From Klebsiella pneumoniae (lineage in GTDB: Bacteria; Pseudomonadota; Gammaproteobacteria; Enterobacterales; Enterobacteriaceae), in the NCBI RefSeq assembly GCF_000742135.1, contig NZ_KN046818.1, positions 5,179,815-5,243,814 of the forward strand: a DNA stretch of 64,000 nt. Reading direction: 5' to 3'. This document shows positions 63,081 through 64,000 of this stretch, one piece after another. A model generated the notes under the pieces. The model did not search any database. It was not told the DNA's origin and was given only the letters and a program-made list of their open reading frames with translations. How positions within the stretch are numbered: position 1 is the first letter of the stretch; the number at the start of each line of letters is the position of its first letter. A program made the position numbers and the translations under genes.

Positions 63081-63614
63081 GTGAAAACTTTAATTCTCTT
63101 CTCCACCCGCGACGGGCAGACCCGTGAAATCGCTTCGTTTCTCGCCTCTGAGCTTAAAGAGCTGGGCATCGATGCGGACACCCTGAACCTGAACCGTACC
63201 GATGTCGTCGAATGGCATCACTACGATCGGGTGGTCATTGGCGCGTCGATTCGCTACGGGCACTTTCATCCGGCGGTGGACCGCTTTGTGAAAAAGCATC
63301 TGGCAGCATTGCAGGCGCTGCCGGGGGCATTCTTTTCGGTTAACCTGGTGGCGCGTAAACCCGAGAAGCGCACGCCGCAGACCAACAGCTATACGCGTAA
63401 GTTTCTGCTGAACTCGCCGTGGCAGCCGCAGAGCTGCGCGGTATTTGCCGGCGCGCTGCGCTACCCGCGCTACAGCTGGTACGATCGGTTTATGATCCGC
63501 CTGATTATGAAAATGACCGGGGGTGAAACGGATACCCGCAAAGAAGTGGTCTATACCGACTGGCAACAGGTATCCCGGTTTGCTCGGGAAATCGCACAAA
63601 TGGCGCGCAAATAG
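63081..63614 (+). CDS. hemG: Menaquinone-dependent protoporphyrinogen IX oxidase HemG
   Basis: FMN-dependent flavodoxin-like enzyme that oxidises protoporphyrinogen IX, passing electrons to quinones. Two GTG codons are in frame, 63075 and 63081. The AGGAG site ends at 63075, so the second is used; it gives 177 residues starting [19 protein letters not shown], the flavin phosphate-binding loop. [13 protein letters not shown] and the [14 protein letters not shown] insertion specific to HemG are present. The rRNA operon promoters follow at once. Confidence 0.96.
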   Translation: MKTLILFSTRDGQTREIASFLASELKELGIDADTLNLNRTDVVEWHHYDRVVIGASIRYGHFHPAVDRFVKKHLAALQALPGAFFSVNLVARKPEKRTPQTNSYTRKFLLNSPWQPQSCAVFAGALRYPRYSWYDRFMIRLIMKMTGGETDTRKEVVYTDWQQVSRFAREIAQMARK

Positions 63615-63675
63615 CGCGTAAAACTCGCGTTGTGATGGAAAATCGAGCGAACGAAAACTTTTTTTGCATTTCCCC

Positions 63676-63703
63676 TTGTCACCTCAGAATTACTCCCTAT
63701 AAT
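63676..63703 (+). promoter_or_regulatory. rRNA operon promoter P1
   Basis: TTGTCA (63676–63681), a 16-base spacer and TATAAT (63698–63703) with a GCGCCTCCA discriminator/start region, as in E. coli rrn P1. An A/T-rich block upstream (GAACGAAAACTTTTTTT, 63651–63665) is a likely UP element. Fis sites would fall within the hemG 3' end. Confidence 0.93.
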
Positions 63704-63794
63704 GCGCCTCCACTGACACGGAACAACGGCAAACAAGCCGCCGGGTCAGCGGGGTTCCGGTGAGAACCTCGCAGAGAAAAGCAAAAATAAATGC

Positions 63795-63822
63795 TTGACT
63801 CTGCAGCGGGAAGGCGTAATAT
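63795..63822 (+). promoter_or_regulatory. rRNA operon promoter P2
   Basis: TTGACT (63795–63800), a 16-base spacer and TAATAT (63817–63822), about 119 bp downstream of P1. This matches the tandem arrangement of enterobacterial rRNA operons; E. coli has TATTAT at this -10. Confidence 0.9.
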
Positions 63823-63857
63823 GCACACCCCGCGCCGCAGCGAAAACGAAGCGGCAC

Positions 63858-63869
63858 TGCTCTTTAACA
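63858..63869 (+). promoter_or_regulatory. boxA antitermination element
   Basis: TGCTCTTTAACA is the exact rRNA boxA that recruits NusB/NusE (S10) and SuhB to protect rRNA transcription from Rho. Confidence 0.95.
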
Positions 63870-64000
63870 ATTTATCAGACAATCTGTGTGGGCACTCAAA
63901 GTGACATGGATTCTTAACGTCCTCGGACGAAAAATGAATACCAAGTCTCAAGAGTGAACACGTAATTCATTACGAAGTTTAATTCTTTGAGCATCAAACT

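Larger units (their letters stand above)
63712..64000 (+). rRNA. rRNA operon leader (pre-16S), continues past window
   Basis: Leader transcript from P1 to the end of the window. It contains P2, boxA and the conserved TTTATCAGACAATCTGTGTGG block that forms part of the RNase III processing region. The last bases (TTTGAGCATCAAACT) are those that normally lie directly before mature 16S rRNA, so the 16S gene itself begins just outside. Between the hemG stop and the window end no protein gene is seen. The hemG neighbour identifies this as the rrnA-position operon. Confidence 0.9.

Overview
This window is a stretch of enterobacterial core chromosome, from the 3' part of rho to the leader of an rRNA operon. 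The gene order matches the Escherichia coli rho–wec–hem–cyaA–uvrD–metE–ubi–tat–fad–hemG–rrnA segment. The GC-rich third codon positions, and the absence of several genes E. coli carries here (aslA/aslB next to glmZ, yigE and yigF/yigG around corA), point to Klebsiella or a close relative. The genus call is an inference from content and order. No insertion sequence, prophage or CRISPR array was seen.

Layout. (1) 1–835: end of rho and its terminator. (2) 886–13812: the complete 12-gene enterobacterial common antigen (ECA) operon wecA-wzzE-wecBC-rffGH-wecDE-wzxE-wecF-wzyE-wecG, mostly with overlapping or near-touching ends. (3) 14018–16330: amino-acid permease yifK, a four-tRNA operon (Arg-His-Leu-Pro) with its own promoter and terminator, and the small RNA GlmZ. 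(4) 16404–20485 (minus strand): hemC-hemD-hemX-hemY, divergent from cyaA. (5) 20679–23849: cyaA with a CRP site on its promoter, a REP/BIME repeat cluster, then cyaY. (6) 23996–30937: lptM, dapF-yigA-xerC-yigB, SOS-controlled uvrD, and corA with a leader that encodes a CorL-like peptide. (7) 30954–40620: rarD, yigI, pldA, recQ, rhtC, an inserted Rpn-family nuclease gene, rhtB, pldB, yigL, bioP. (8) 40508–45925: metR, metE, dlhH, udp. (9) 46014–53568: rmuC, ubiE-ubiJ-ubiB, tatABC, tatD, rfaH. (10) 53747–59442: ubiD, fre, and fadBA on the minus strand with a FadR operator. (11) 59634–64000: pepQ-yigZ-trkH-hemG and the rrnA-type promoters, boxA and leader, ending just before mature 16S rRNA.

Several clusters are functionally joined. 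The ECA genes make, flip, polymerise and length-control a GlcNAc–ManNAcA–Fuc4NAc glycan on undecaprenyl phosphate. hemCD and hemG serve haem synthesis. ubiE/J/B and ubiD serve ubiquinone synthesis. bioP/metR/metE and udp are nutrient-uptake and salvage functions.

The least ordinary object is the Rpn-family PD-(D/E)XK gene at 35994–36902, between rhtC and rhtB. Its own start has a poor ribosome binding site. Inside the frame, however, an excellent site (GGAGGA, six bases before an ATG) would yield a separate 61-residue C-terminal protein. This matches the nuclease-toxin/intragenic-antitoxin arrangement reported for other Rpn genes, so this locus may be an anti-phage toxin–antitoxin module encoded within one gene.
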